From positions 2,440,501-2,504,500 of the forward strand of contig NZ_CP050063.1 of NCBI RefSeq assembly GCF_011604685.1: a DNA stretch of 64,000 bases, written 5' to 3'. The position numbers and the translations under genes are program-made. Under the pieces are notes generated by a model, which saw only the letters and a program-made list of their open reading frames with translations, did not search any database and was not told the DNA's origin. This document shows, piece after piece, positions 1-9,892 of this stretch (positions are counted from its first letter, which is position 1; the number at the start of each line of letters is the position of its first letter). The stretch comes from Spirosoma aureum. GTDB lineage: Bacteria; Bacteroidota; Bacteroidia; Cytophagales; Spirosomataceae.

Positions 1-2
1 TT

Positions 3-1904
3 GGGGATAAAGATCCGCTCAACAAAATCATTAAAATTGACAGTAAAAACAACATGAAAGTGACGGGTATTTTTGAAGACTTACCCTTTAACTCTGACTT
101 TTACGATACAAAATTTTATTTGCCGTGGAGCGCCTATCTAGCCGAACAGTCCTGGGTAAAAGAGTCGCAGCAACAGTGGAGTAATCACTCGTTTCAAACC
201 TTCGTTCAGGTAGCTGACCAGGCCGACATGAATAAGGTTTCGGCCAAGATCAGAGACGTAGAGAAAAAACACACGTCGCCCCAGGAAAATCCGGAGTATT
301 TTCTGCATCCGATGAGTCATTGGCATTTATACTCTGACTTTAAGGAAGGGAAAAATGTAGGCGGAGCCATTCAGTTCGTATGGCTGTTTGCTATTATCGG
401 TGTCTTTGTGTTGCTGTTGGCCTGCATCAATTTTATGAACCTGAGCACGGCCCGATCCGAAAAACGCGCCAAAGAAGTCGGTATCCGAAAAGCCGTTGGT
501 TCGCTCCGCCAACAACTCATAACTCAATTTCTGAGCGAGTCTCTGCTAGTAGTTGGTTTTGCGCTGGTTTTGGCCATTCTGATCGTTCTGATTTCTTTAT
601 CGGCATTCAACGATTTATCGGGTAAGCAAGTTAGTATTCCGTATCAGGCTCCTCTGTTCTGGGCAATGATTATTGGATTTTCGCTCATGACGGGCTTGCT
701 GTCAGGTAGTTACCCGGCTCTGTATCTGTCGTCGTTTAATCCGCTGGAGGTACTCAAAGGAACATTCAGAGTGGGTCGATGGGCAGCTGTGCCTCGCAAG
801 GTGTTAGTCGTGGTTCAGTTTACCGTTTCCATTACGCTGATCATTGGAACCATTATCGTTTTTCGGCAAATTCAGCACGCCAAAAATCGACCCGTTGGCT
901 ATGACCGCCAGGGATTGCTGCAAATCTCGTTAAGCTCCAACCTCAACAAGAAATATGACCCCTTGCGGGATGATTTGTTGAAATCAGGGGCCGTTTATGA
1001 AATGAGCGAATCATCCAGCCCCACAACGGGTGTCTGGTCAAACCAGATTGGTTTTGAATGGGAGGGGAAAGATCCGAAATCGATACCCTTGTTTGGTGTG
1101 GTTGCCTGCACCCATCATTTCGGAAAAACCATAAACTGGAAGATTAAAGAAGGCCGGGATTTTTCAAGGGATTTCTCAACCGATACCTCCGCTTTTGTCC
1201 TGAATGAAGCGGCTGTTAAGCTGACGGGTTTGAAAAATATTGTTGGTAAAATCATTCGCTATAATGATAAACCCTGTACGGTTGTCGGCGTGGTGAAAGA
1301 TATGGTGATGGAGTCGCCGTACACACCCATCAAACCAACCATTTTTATGGTAAATTATGATTGGGCGAATGTGATCAATGTCAAACTAATGCCTAATGCA
1401 CCGGTAGAAGATGCCCTTAAGAAAGTAGAAGCGGTTTTCAAAAAATACGATTCCGACAGTCCGTTTGATTTCAAGTTTGCTGATGAACAATACGATGCTA
1501 AATTCAGGTCGGAGGAGCGCGTTGGGAAACTGGCCCGGATTTTTGCGGTACTGGCCATTTTTATCAGTTGTTTAGGGCTGTTTGGGCTGGCATCGTTCAT
1601 TGCCGAACAGCGAATTAAAGAAATTGGTGTTCGTAAAGTACTGGGCGCTTCCGTTTTGAATCTGTGGGGCCTACTCTCTAAAGACTTTGTTCGACTGGTC
1701 ATCATCTCCTTCCTGATTGCAACGCCCATTGCTTATTTTTTCCTGGACGATTGGCTGCAGGAATACGAATACCGTACCAACATCTCCTGGTGGATCTTTG
1801 TACTGTCGGGTATTGGGGCCACTGTAATTACCTTATTGACTGTCAGTTATCAGGCCATTCGGGCGGCCCTGATGAATCCGGTGAAGAGTTTGCGATCTGA
1901 ATAA
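3..1904 (+). CDS. MacB/FtsX-type ABC permease, 5' end cut by window
   Basis: The reading frame is open from the first bases of the window and the true start lies upstream; an ATG at 54 is internal. What remains is the end of the first extracytoplasmic MacB-like domain, the first FtsX membrane block with coupling motif KEVGIRKAVGS, a fifth membrane segment, the second extracytoplasmic domain and the C-terminal block with RIKEIGVRKVLGAS (I where other copies have T). It ends NPVKSLRSE. It closely resembles the permeases at 40463 and 48994; by comparison about 240 residues are missing if it has a prefix, fewer if not. Role inferred: inner-membrane part of a MacB-like mechanotransmission complex; the ATPase partner is not in the window. 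Confidence 0.93.
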   Translation, partial: GDKDPLNKIIKIDSKNNMKVTGIFEDLPFNSDFYDTKFYLPWSAYLAEQSWVKESQQQWSNHSFQTFVQVADQADMNKVSAKIRDVEKKHTSPQENPEYFLHPMSHWHLYSDFKEGKNVGGAIQFVWLFAIIGVFVLLLACINFMNLSTARSEKRAKEVGIRKAVGSLRQQLITQFLSESLLVVGFALVLAILIVLISLSAFNDLSGKQVSIPYQAPLFWAMIIGFSLMTGLLSGSYPALYLSSFNPLEVLKGTFRVGRWAAVPRKVLVVVQFTVSITLIIGTIIVFRQIQHAKNRPVGYDRQGLLQISLSSNLNKKYDPLRDDLLKSGAVYEMSESSSPTTGVWSNQIGFEWEGKDPKSIPLFGVVACTHHFGKTINWKIKEGRDFSRDFSTDTSAFVLNEAAVKLTGLKNIVGKIIRYNDKPCTVVGVVKDMVMESPYTPIKPTIFMVNYDWANVINVKLMPNAPVEDALKKVEAVFKKYDSDSPFDFKFADEQYDAKFRSEERVGKLARIFAVLAIFISCLGLFGLASFIAEQRIKEIGVRKVLGASVLNLWGLLSKDFVRLVIISFLIATPIAYFFLDDWLQEYEYRTNISWWIFVLSGIGATVITLLTVSYQAIRAALMNPVKSLRSE

Positions 1905-1907
1905 GAG

Positions 1908-1958
1908 AGAGTCCATTTCTCCAGTGCAAGACTTTTTCGCATTGGAGAAACGGGCTCT
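1908..1958 (+). terminator. Strong intergenic hairpin between first two permeases
   Basis: The arms at 1916-1927 and 1939-1950 pair over 12 bp with one G-T wobble around an 11-nt loop. After a single mismatch, the outer arms 1908-1914 and 1952-1958 add seven more pairs. It starts four bases after the upstream stop codon. There is no T-tract after it, so it may be a transcript-processing or 3'-stabilising structure, or an attenuator, rather than a classical rho-independent terminator. Confidence 0.55.
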
Positions 1959-1973
1959 ACAAAGCCTAAACTT

Positions 1974-4355
1974 ATGTTACGAAACTACCTCAAAACCACC
2001 TGGCGCAGTTTAATCCGTAACCGGAATTATGCGCTCATCAATTTAACCGGTCTGACCCTTGGATTGGGTGTAGCAATTGTGTTATTCTGGATTGTGCGTT
2101 TTGAGTATAGTTTTGATCGATACCATTGGCATGCCGACCGGTTGTATCGGCTTATTGCGAATGATAAATTTGGAGAAACGGGCTCTCATGTGCCGCAGGG
2201 CCTCATTAAAGCCATCAATGAACAGATACCGGGTGTCGAGAAAGCTGTCAATACCTATGCGATCGACTCGGATGGATTGAAAGTTGGCCAACGGGTTTTT
2301 AATGTTAAGCATGTCTTTTTTGCACCACCTCAATTTCTCGACATGATTGATGTGGCATGGGTGAAAGGTTCGCCCATGCAGTCGTTAAATCAACCGTTTC
2401 AGGTAGTTCTGGACGAACCCACAGCCCACCGTTTTTTCGGCAGCAATGACGCGCTGGGCAAAACAATTCGCATTCGAAACAATGTTGACCTTACGGTGTC
2501 GGGAATCATCCGGAAAATGCCGGTTAATACCGAATTTCAGTTTGAAGTGCTGGCTTCCCGCGAGACGTTAAAGCGAATTCAACCGGAATATAACCATGAA
2601 AATTACTGGGCTGGTGGTGACTCCATGCATCATGGCTATGTGCTCTTGAAAGATGGGGCGTCTCCATCTGCTATTGAATCACTGTTGGCCACATTGGCAA
2701 GCCAGCATAAGAATGAATCTGCCTATACTGGATTTGACCTGTTGCCAATAACGAACGTCCATCTCGATACACAGAGTGATGCTGACCCGTATAATTATGT
2801 ACTTCCGGAATGGATGCTGTATACATTGGCAGGCATCGGATTGTTTCTGATCTTCATTGCCTGCATCAATTTTATTAATCTGGCAACGGTGCAGGCTGTG
2901 CAGCGCAGTCGTGAAATTGCCGTCCGAAAAGTGCTGGGAAGCAGTCGCAGTCAGCTCATTGCACAATTCTTTGGTGAAACAGCCTTTCTGGTTTTCCTGT
3001 CGATCGGATTGGGTAGTTTTCTGGCAACACAGCTAATTCGCTATGCCGATCAGTTGCTGAATACACAGGTGACTCAATCCCCTGTATGGGATAATGGTAC
3101 GGTTTCATTCCTGCTTATTCTGGGTGGAATTGTGACGCTGCTGGCAGGCAGCTATCCGGCCTTGGTGCTGTCGGGCTTTCAGCCAGTTCGGATACTACGC
3201 GGTCGATTGGTAATGCCGCGCAAGGGCGGCATTACGCTGCGGCAGTTGTTGGTTGTTACGCAGTTTGTTATTGCTCAGGTGCTGGTTATCTGCACGCTGA
3301 TTGGCATCAGGCAGATTCGCTACTTTTATCAGAAAGATCTGGGCTTTAATAAAGCTGCTGTTGTAACCGTTACGATGCCCGATCGGGGCAATGCGGTAGT
3401 GCGCGAACGGTTTCGGCAACAATTGCTTCAGCATCCGGAAGTAAAAGATGTCGCATTTGCCTTAACAACACCGTCGAGCAATCACAATTGGTGGTGGAAT
3501 ACGATCCATCACCGAAACCTACCCAAAGGCCAATCCACATTTCGCATTCAATACGTCGATACCAACTACTTTAATTTTTTCAAAATCCCATTGGTAGCTG
3601 GCCGATCCTGGACGCGCGCTGATACTAATACCGTGGCGATTATTAACGAGAAAGCGGCTCGTGATTTAGGTTATCAACGGCCGGATAAGATAATTGGCGA
3701 ACGAATTAAGCTGTCGGATGGAAACTTGTTTACCATCATGGGTGTGGTCAAAGACTATCATTCGCAAAGTCTGAAATCGTCAATTGTTCCACACGTTTTT
3801 CTGTACGCCGACTGGAATTTTCAGCAGGCCAGTATTCGTATTAATCCGAGCCAATCTACAAAAGCACTCGCTCACATTGAACAATACTGGAAAGCGATTT
3901 TTCCGAATTATTATTTCGAGACAAAATTTCTGGATCAGGAACTACAAACGTTCTACGCCGACGAACAGAAGCTGTCTAACTTTCTGACATTGTTTGCTAT
4001 TGTCGGTATTTTTATCGGCAGTTTAGGCCTTTTTGGTTTGGTGTCATTTGTGGTAACGCAACGAACCAAAGAGATTGGCGTGCGCAAGGTACTCGGCGCT
4101 ACAGTGGCCAGTATCGTTTCGCTGTTGTCGCAGGATTTTCTGAAATTGGTACTGATTGCTTTTGTGATTGCAACGCCCATTGCCTGGTATGCGATGAGTC
4201 AATTTCTGAAGCAATACACCTACAAAATTGATATTGACTGGTGGGTATTCATCCTGGCGGGTGGTTTGGCCGGAAGTATTGCCCTCGTAACCGTCAGTTT
4301 GCAGAGTATCAAAGCCGCATTGACAAATCCAGTGAAGAGTTTACGATCTGAATGA
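1974..4355 (+). CDS. MacB/FtsX-type ABC permease (793 aa, no prefix)
   Basis: This copy shows the full architecture shared by the family. Membrane segment 1 lies at about residues 20-42, followed by the first MacB-like extracytoplasmic domain (to about 280). Membrane segments 2-4 span about 281-405 with the cytoplasmic coupling motif near 313, segment 5 is at about 425-450, the second extracytoplasmic domain reaches about 665, and segments 6-8 carry the second coupling motif near 697. The first motif reads REIAVRKVLGSS, with A replacing the usual glycine; the second, TKEIGVRKVLGAT, is standard. The start is clear because the protein begins MLRNYLK, the family N-terminus. MacB-type proteins do not form a channel; they couple cytoplasmic ATP hydrolysis to movements in the periplasm. 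The substrate is unknown. Confidence 0.95.
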   Translation: MLRNYLKTTWRSLIRNRNYALINLTGLTLGLGVAIVLFWIVRFEYSFDRYHWHADRLYRLIANDKFGETGSHVPQGLIKAINEQIPGVEKAVNTYAIDSDGLKVGQRVFNVKHVFFAPPQFLDMIDVAWVKGSPMQSLNQPFQVVLDEPTAHRFFGSNDALGKTIRIRNNVDLTVSGIIRKMPVNTEFQFEVLASRETLKRIQPEYNHENYWAGGDSMHHGYVLLKDGASPSAIESLLATLASQHKNESAYTGFDLLPITNVHLDTQSDADPYNYVLPEWMLYTLAGIGLFLIFIACINFINLATVQAVQRSREIAVRKVLGSSRSQLIAQFFGETAFLVFLSIGLGSFLATQLIRYADQLLNTQVTQSPVWDNGTVSFLLILGGIVTLLAGSYPALVLSGFQPVRILRGRLVMPRKGGITLRQLLVVTQFVIAQVLVICTLIGIRQIRYFYQKDLGFNKAAVVTVTMPDRGNAVVRERFRQQLLQHPEVKDVAFALTTPSSNHNWWWNTIHHRNLPKGQSTFRIQYVDTNYFNFFKIPLVAGRSWTRADTNTVAIINEKAARDLGYQRPDKIIGERIKLSDGNLFTIMGVVKDYHSQSLKSSIVPHVFLYADWNFQQASIRINPSQSTKALAHIEQYWKAIFPNYYFETKFLDQELQTFYADEQKLSNFLTLFAIVGIFIGSLGLFGLVSFVVTQRTKEIGVRKVLGATVASIVSLLSQDFLKLVLIAFVIATPIAWYAMSQFLKQYTYKIDIDWWVFILAGGLAGSIALVTVSLQSIKAALTNPVKSLRSE

Positions 4356-4374
4356 CGATAAAGCCCCAATTAGT

Positions 4375-6780
4375 ATGCTACGAAACTACCTGAAAATTGC
4401 CGTTCGGAACTTGTGGAGAAACAAAACATTCTCCGGTATCAATGTCATTGGGTTGTCGGTAGGACTCGCTTCCTGTCTGCTACTGTTCATGTATATTACC
4501 CACGAACTAAGCTATGACGATTTCCAGCAGAAAGCGGACCGGATTGCACGGGTAACGATGGAATATAGTATGGAAGGCCATACGGCTAAAATACCGCAAA
4601 CGGGCACGAAAGTCGCCCCTGAATTTGGGCGCCAATTTCCGGAAATAGAATCGGGTGTCCGGCTTATTAATCGGGACGGTATTGTGAGTAATGGCGACCA
4701 GCAATTCAGCGAAAAACGAATTGTATTTGCCGATTCTGCGTTTTTCAACCTGTTTTCATTTCGCTTAATTAAAGGAAATCCGCAAACCGCGCTGGCCGGA
4801 CCAAATCTGGTGGTGTTGTCGGAAACAACGGCCCGGAAATATTTCGGTACGGAGAATCCGGTAGGCAAAAATCTTCGCATTAATACGGGGGGCTCGTTTC
4901 GGGATTATTCCGTAACGGGTGTTGTGAACGATTGCCCCGCCAATTCGCAGATCAAATACGATTTGCTGACTTCGTTTATGACACTTCCCGCGGCTAAGTC
5001 GGAAGAGTGGTACTCGGCGAATTACGCGACGTATTTATTGCTTCGTAAACCCGGAGACATTGCCTATTTACAGGCAAAAGTTCCGGGCTTTATGAAAACG
5101 CAGTTTAGTAAGGAGGAAATGTCGGGCAGTAATTACCTGACCTACAATCTCGAACCGCTCCGTCGGGTGCATTTATACTCCGATGTGGAAGGCAGTTTTG
5201 AACCCAATGGTGATCTGACTTACATCTATATTTTTGGGTCGATTGCCTTACTGATTTTGCTGATTGCCTGTGTCAATTACGTTAATCTGGCAACCTCTCG
5301 TGCCGTAGAAAGAGCACAGGAAGTTGGCGTTCGCAAAGTGATGGGCGCTATGCAGCGGCAACTGTTTGGGCAATTCATTGGCGAATCAGTCATTGTAACA
5401 TCAATTGCTCTGGTGATGGCGTTGCTAATGGCCAGTCTGACGCTCCCCTTATTCAACACACTGTCGGACCGGCAATTTTCGGTGGAAGTCTGGTTCAAGC
5501 CCGAAAATCTTCTGTTGTTACTGGGTGTGGGCGTCGTGGTGAGCCTGATTGCCGGTGGCTACCCGGCGCTGGTTCTGGCACGGTTTCAGCCAATCCGTGT
5601 GCTGAAAGGTCACCTGAAAACCGCCGGAGCGGGCCAGTTCCGTAAGGCATTGATTGTGTTTCAGTTTGCCATTACGGCTTTCCTGATCATCAGTACGCTA
5701 CTGGTTCGGAACCAGTTGACGTTTATTCAGAAGAAAAAACTAGGCTATAGCAAAGACCATGTACTGATGCTGCCCGTCGATAAGCAGGTTAAGGAAAAAA
5801 TACGATCCCTGAAAAGCGAGTTCCGGCAAAGTGCTGATGTGCAGCAGGTTTCCATGGCTTCTGAATCGCCGGTGTTTATCAATGGTGGCTATGGAATGCG
5901 CCGGGCTAATAGACCCGATGCAAACTACAAAATGGTCGCTGGCTTACAGATCGATGAAGATTTCATAAAAACCGTTGGATTACAGCTGGTTGCGGGTCGG
6001 GATTTAACGCAAACGGATGTGGAACAGGCCATGCATCCCGACGGCGATAGTCTGAATTACTATCATTTTATCCCAAACGAATCAGCCGTAAAAGAACTAG
6101 GCTGGACACCCCAGCAAGCCATTGGCCAGAAAATTGACATGGGTGGCAATCGGAAGGGCGAAATCAAAGCCGTTGTCGCTGATTTTCACTTTGCTTCCAT
6201 GAAACAGAAAATTGGTCCATTAATTCTGTTTCCGGAAATGGGCGGTGAAGTATTGCTCGTTAAACTATCGGGTAGCCAGTTGCCCAATACCCTTCAGTTT
6301 CTGGAACGTAAATGGAGATCATTGATACCCGATCGCCCGTTTTCCTACGAATTTATGGACGAAGAGTTCAATAAGCTTTATGTGGCCGAAACGCGTACCG
6401 GCCGAATCTTCAGTGTCTTTGCTTTTCTATCCATCTTTCTGGCCTGTCTTGGCTTGTTTGGTTTATCGGCCTACACAACGGCGCAACGCACGAAAGAAAT
6501 TGGCGTTCGGAAAGTGCTTGGAGCCTCGGTGTTTAGCATCGTAGGACTACTCTCCAAAGATTTCCTGAAACTGGTGCTGATTGCTATTGTCCTGGCTTCA
6601 CCGATTGCCTGGTATGCCATGAGCCAGTGGCTGCGAGATTTTGCCTATCGCATCGACATTGACTGGTGGGTCTTTGCGTTGGCGGGTTTACTGGCTGTCG
6701 GAATTGCATTGCTGACGGTCAGCTTCCAGAGCATTAAAGCCGCCTTGATGAATCCGGTCAAGAGCCTCAGAGCCGAATAG
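4375..6780 (+). CDS. MacB/FtsX-type ABC permease (801 aa, no prefix)
   Basis: It begins MLRNYLKIAVRNL 19 bp after the previous permease, so the two are probably cotranscribed. The first coupling motif, near residue 315, is QEVGVRKVMGAMQRQL, with Q where most copies have K. The second, near 706, is TKEIGVRKVLGAS followed by SIVGLLSKDFLKL. The protein ends NPVKSLRAE. The first extracytoplasmic domain keeps the ARKYFGTENPVGK pattern (a G-x-x-x-P-(L/I/V)-G-K turn) seen in nearly all copies of the window. The stop codon is only two bases from the next start, which suggests translational coupling to the small secreted protein downstream. Confidence 0.95.
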   Translation: MLRNYLKIAVRNLWRNKTFSGINVIGLSVGLASCLLLFMYITHELSYDDFQQKADRIARVTMEYSMEGHTAKIPQTGTKVAPEFGRQFPEIESGVRLINRDGIVSNGDQQFSEKRIVFADSAFFNLFSFRLIKGNPQTALAGPNLVVLSETTARKYFGTENPVGKNLRINTGGSFRDYSVTGVVNDCPANSQIKYDLLTSFMTLPAAKSEEWYSANYATYLLLRKPGDIAYLQAKVPGFMKTQFSKEEMSGSNYLTYNLEPLRRVHLYSDVEGSFEPNGDLTYIYIFGSIALLILLIACVNYVNLATSRAVERAQEVGVRKVMGAMQRQLFGQFIGESVIVTSIALVMALLMASLTLPLFNTLSDRQFSVEVWFKPENLLLLLGVGVVVSLIAGGYPALVLARFQPIRVLKGHLKTAGAGQFRKALIVFQFAITAFLIISTLLVRNQLTFIQKKKLGYSKDHVLMLPVDKQVKEKIRSLKSEFRQSADVQQVSMASESPVFINGGYGMRRANRPDANYKMVAGLQIDEDFIKTVGLQLVAGRDLTQTDVEQAMHPDGDSLNYYHFIPNESAVKELGWTPQQAIGQKIDMGGNRKGEIKAVVADFHFASMKQKIGPLILFPEMGGEVLLVKLSGSQLPNTLQFLERKWRSLIPDRPFSYEFMDEEFNKLYVAETRTGRIFSVFAFLSIFLACLGLFGLSAYTTAQRTKEIGVRKVLGASVFSIVGLLSKDFLKLVLIAIVLASPIAWYAMSQWLRDFAYRIDIDWWVFALAGLLAVGIALLTVSFQSIKAALMNPVKSLRAE

Positions 6781-6782
6781 CT

Positions 6783-7235
6783 ATGAAATTCCTGCTGTTA
6801 GTCCTTGTCTTCATCGCTGGTATGAATCCTCTGTTGGCACAGTCATCGGGGCCAGCCAGCGTTAATGCCGATCAGTTACCATCGGTGACACTGCCGCCCG
6901 AAATCGATCGCGTTCTGCGTGATTATGAACGAGCCTGGAAGGCAAAGGATACAAAAGCGTTGGTTGCCTTATTCGTTCCCGATGGGTTTGTCATGCAGCC
7001 ACAACGCCCGCCCGTACGTGGTCACGCTGGCCTCCAGCAGGCATATCGGGGCGCGGGCGGGCCACTTTACCTGCGTACGCTGTCGTTTGCACAATCGGGT
7101 ACTGTCGGGTATATCATTGGCGCTTACCGCTACCAGGAGAAGGGCGCTGATGTTGGAAAATTTATTCTGGCATTGCGTCAGGGTAAAAATAATCGCTGGT
7201 TTATTGCGGCTGATATGGATAATTCGATAAAATAA
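6783..7235 (+). CDS. Secreted NTF2-like (SnoaL/DUF4440-type) protein
   Basis: The 150-residue protein begins with a signal peptide (hydrophobic residues 3-18, cleavage probably after LLAQ near residue 20). The mature part fits the cone-shaped NTF2-like fold: a helix with DYERAWKAKDTKALVALF, the phrase PDGFVMQPQRPPVRG, and a C-terminal strand ending in WFIAADMDNS. Such proteins may bind small ligands or be small enzymes; sequence alone does not give a substrate. It starts two bases after a permease stop codon, so it is very likely translated from the same message, and it may act in the periplasm with that permease (inference). Confidence 0.8.
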   Translation: MKFLLLVLVFIAGMNPLLAQSSGPASVNADQLPSVTLPPEIDRVLRDYERAWKAKDTKALVALFVPDGFVMQPQRPPVRGHAGLQQAYRGAGGPLYLRTLSFAQSGTVGYIIGAYRYQEKGADVGKFILALRQGKNNRWFIAADMDNSIK

Positions 7236-7293
7236 TCTCTTACAGTAAACGAATTGAAACGTCTATTCTCAATCCTTTACTAGCTAAGCGAAT

Positions 7294-9708
7294 ATGGTTC
7301 GGAATTATCTGAAAATTTCCCTGCGCAACCTCTGGCGCAACCGCAAAGTCAGTGCCATCAGTATCGCCGGCTTATCCATAGGTCTGGCCTGTGGTATCGT
7401 CATTTTTCTGCTGGTCAGTTATATGTTCAGTTTCGATCGGTACCATGCCAAAGCTGACCGTACCTTCTGGATCGTTACCGACATCCGACAAGATAATGTC
7501 GTTCCCACGGATGCTACACCACGCCCATTAGGGGAGGTTTTGCGTCGGGATGTACCTTTTGTGGAGAACGCTGTCCGGCTCGAAAACATGTTCGGCCGCA
7601 TCATCAGCATACCTGATGGCAAGGGCGGTTACGCTAAAAAGTTTGAGGAGTCGCGTAACCTGTGTTTTACAGAGCCGCAATTTTTCGATGTGTTCGATAC
7701 GAAATGGGTGAGCGGCAATCCTGCAACGGCCTTGTCAGCCCCGAATACGGTGGTGTTATCGGAACGATACGCCGAAAAATATTTTGGTACGGCAGATCCA
7801 ATTGGCAAGACGGTACGCTTTGATAACCAGACGAATCTGACGGTTACGGGACTGGTTAAAAACCTTCCATCTAATACCAAACTGCGCTACGATGTATTCA
7901 TCTCATACGCGACTATTCCGGCGCTGATTGGCGATCGTGGAAAGCAGGCAATGCAGAACTGGGAAGGCGTTTCAACGCTTTGTTTTGTAACCCTTCGCGA
8001 AGGAACGCCTGTTGATCGGCTGACAAGCGTATTTCCAACGATCCGGCAGAAATACCTGAACACGGTGGAGGCAAAGAAACTGGACTTTCATGCCCTAACG
8101 CTCGACGATCTGAACCATAATCCAATGTACGGAGGGCAGGCACCCCGGCCTATTCTCTACGCACTGATTATCGTCGGCCTGTTTCTGGTGATGGCGGCTT
8201 GCATCAATTTCATCAACATCGCCACCGCTCATGCCCTGAAACGGTCGAAAGAAGTGGGTGTTCGGAAAGTGATGGGTAGTTCACGCAGGCAGCTGATCGG
8301 GCAGTTTATGACTGAAACAACGCTTGTGACGCTGCTGGCTGTTGTGCTGGCGTTGGTGCTGGCCTATTTCTGCCTGCCGATGCTGAACAACGCATTGGCC
8401 GTGTTGAAAACGGATCTATCGATTTTTGATGTGTTTAAGCCGGATTCGATCCGTTGGTTTGGGAGCCTGCTGGTGGGTGTGATTCTGCTGGCTGGCTTTT
8501 ATCCTGCACTGGTGATGGCCCGTTTCAATCCGGTGGCGGCCCTGCGGGCGGGTTACGGACAACTGACCGCAAAACAGGTTGGAAGCGTATCGGTTCGGCG
8601 CGGGCTGGTTGTGATGCAGTTTTTCATTACCCAACTGTTCATTATTGGGGTCGTTGTCATGATGGCGCAGGTGCGGCATATGCAGCAAACGGATATGGGT
8701 TTCCGTAAAGAAGCTATCTTGACTATACCCGTTCCGACCAGTAACCCGCTGAAACAGGACGTGCTGCGAAATCAGTTGCGGCAAATTGCGGGTGTTGACC
8801 AGGTGGCGCTGGCTGCCGAACCACCCGCTTCATACCGCCGAATTCCGGTTCCATTCACCTTCGATACCCACACCGAACCGGAGAAATTTCCAACAGCTGT
8901 TAAGGTTGGCGATAAAGATTTCGTTCCGCTGTTTGGTATTAAGCTGCTGGCTGGCCGGAATTTTATGAATAACGACACAACCAATAGCGAAGCGTTGGTC
9001 AATGAAACGATGATAAAACAACTGGGACTTCGTTCTCCCGCTGAGGTGCTGGGGAAGCAGATCAAGATTTGGGGCGGTACGAAAACTGTTGTTGGCGTCG
9101 TCAATGATTTTCATCTGAGCGAATTGCGGGAAGCTATTCCGCCGGCAACCATCCTGAATTATTATCGAGAAAACCACGTCGCGGCCCTGAAACTGAATCC
9201 TGCCAATCTCACCGCTACCGTGAAAGCCGTTGAAGATAACTGGAATGAGCTGTTTCCTGAGCATGTCTTCAAAGCCGATTTTGTCGATGATCTGTTGAAT
9301 CAGTTTTACCTTACTGAACGAATCCTGTTAGGCTTAGCGCAGGTGTTTTCGCTCATTGCCATTCTCATTGGATGCCTTGGTCTGTATGGTTTAGTCGCGT
9401 TTATGGCCGAGGCAAAAACGAAGGAAATTGGTGTACGAAAAGTGCTGGGGGCTAGTATAAATGAACTGCTCTGGCTGTTTGGCCGTGAATTTGGCCGGTT
9501 ACTGTTAATTGGATTTGTCCTGGCGGCTCCCATTGGCTGGTTACTGATGAATGGCTGGCTTCGGGGCTATGTGTATCACATTCAATTCGGCTGGTGGATA
9601 TTTGCGCTAACCTTCGGGCTGGTGATCGTTATTACGGTCTTAACGGTGGGTTACGAGTCGCTAAAAGCGGCTTTAACGAATCCGGCCAAATCACTTCGAA
9701 CGGAATAG
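7294..9708 (+). CDS. MacB/FtsX-type ABC permease (804 aa, no prefix)
   Basis: It starts MVRNYLKISLRNL 58 bp after the NTF2-like gene. The first coupling motif, near residue 318, is KEVGVRKVMGSSRRQL; the second, near 708, is TKEIGVRKVLGAS but continues INELLWLFGREFGRLL instead of the usual LLSKDFLKL, so its second cytoplasmic face differs from most neighbours. The C-terminus is NPAKSLRTE. The second half carries AEAKTKEIG in place of AEQRTKEIG. It groups with the copies at 19267 and 59675 by the phrases around the first membrane block (ACINFINIATAHAL). A terminator follows at 9724-9784. Confidence 0.95.
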   Translation: MVRNYLKISLRNLWRNRKVSAISIAGLSIGLACGIVIFLLVSYMFSFDRYHAKADRTFWIVTDIRQDNVVPTDATPRPLGEVLRRDVPFVENAVRLENMFGRIISIPDGKGGYAKKFEESRNLCFTEPQFFDVFDTKWVSGNPATALSAPNTVVLSERYAEKYFGTADPIGKTVRFDNQTNLTVTGLVKNLPSNTKLRYDVFISYATIPALIGDRGKQAMQNWEGVSTLCFVTLREGTPVDRLTSVFPTIRQKYLNTVEAKKLDFHALTLDDLNHNPMYGGQAPRPILYALIIVGLFLVMAACINFINIATAHALKRSKEVGVRKVMGSSRRQLIGQFMTETTLVTLLAVVLALVLAYFCLPMLNNALAVLKTDLSIFDVFKPDSIRWFGSLLVGVILLAGFYPALVMARFNPVAALRAGYGQLTAKQVGSVSVRRGLVVMQFFITQLFIIGVVVMMAQVRHMQQTDMGFRKEAILTIPVPTSNPLKQDVLRNQLRQIAGVDQVALAAEPPASYRRIPVPFTFDTHTEPEKFPTAVKVGDKDFVPLFGIKLLAGRNFMNNDTTNSEALVNETMIKQLGLRSPAEVLGKQIKIWGGTKTVVGVVNDFHLSELREAIPPATILNYYRENHVAALKLNPANLTATVKAVEDNWNELFPEHVFKADFVDDLLNQFYLTERILLGLAQVFSLIAILIGCLGLYGLVAFMAEAKTKEIGVRKVLGASINELLWLFGREFGRLLLIGFVLAAPIGWLLMNGWLRGYVYHIQFGWWIFALTFGLVIVITVLTVGYESLKAALTNPAKSLRTE

Positions 9709-9723
9709 GAGAGAAGACAGTGC

Positions 9724-9784
9724 AAAAGCGTGGTACGAGGTCGCTTATTTCTTGTCATGACGACGGACCGACCACGCTTTTTTT
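9724..9784 (+). terminator. Rho-independent terminator
   Basis: An 11-bp perfect stem (9724-9734 with 9771-9781) ends in a run of seven T residues at 9778-9784. The loop is long (36 nt) and may fold further. It lies 15 bp after the permease stop codon and separates that permease from the next one at 9893. Confidence 0.75.
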
Positions 9785-9892
9785 GTCAGCCTAAGCAGCT
9801 TTCTGAATTCTGCTGCGTCTTTATCGCGCAAATGGCATGGAGCAGTAACCGTGCATGCTATACCTCACTGCAGTTTCTGAACCCACTACCCG

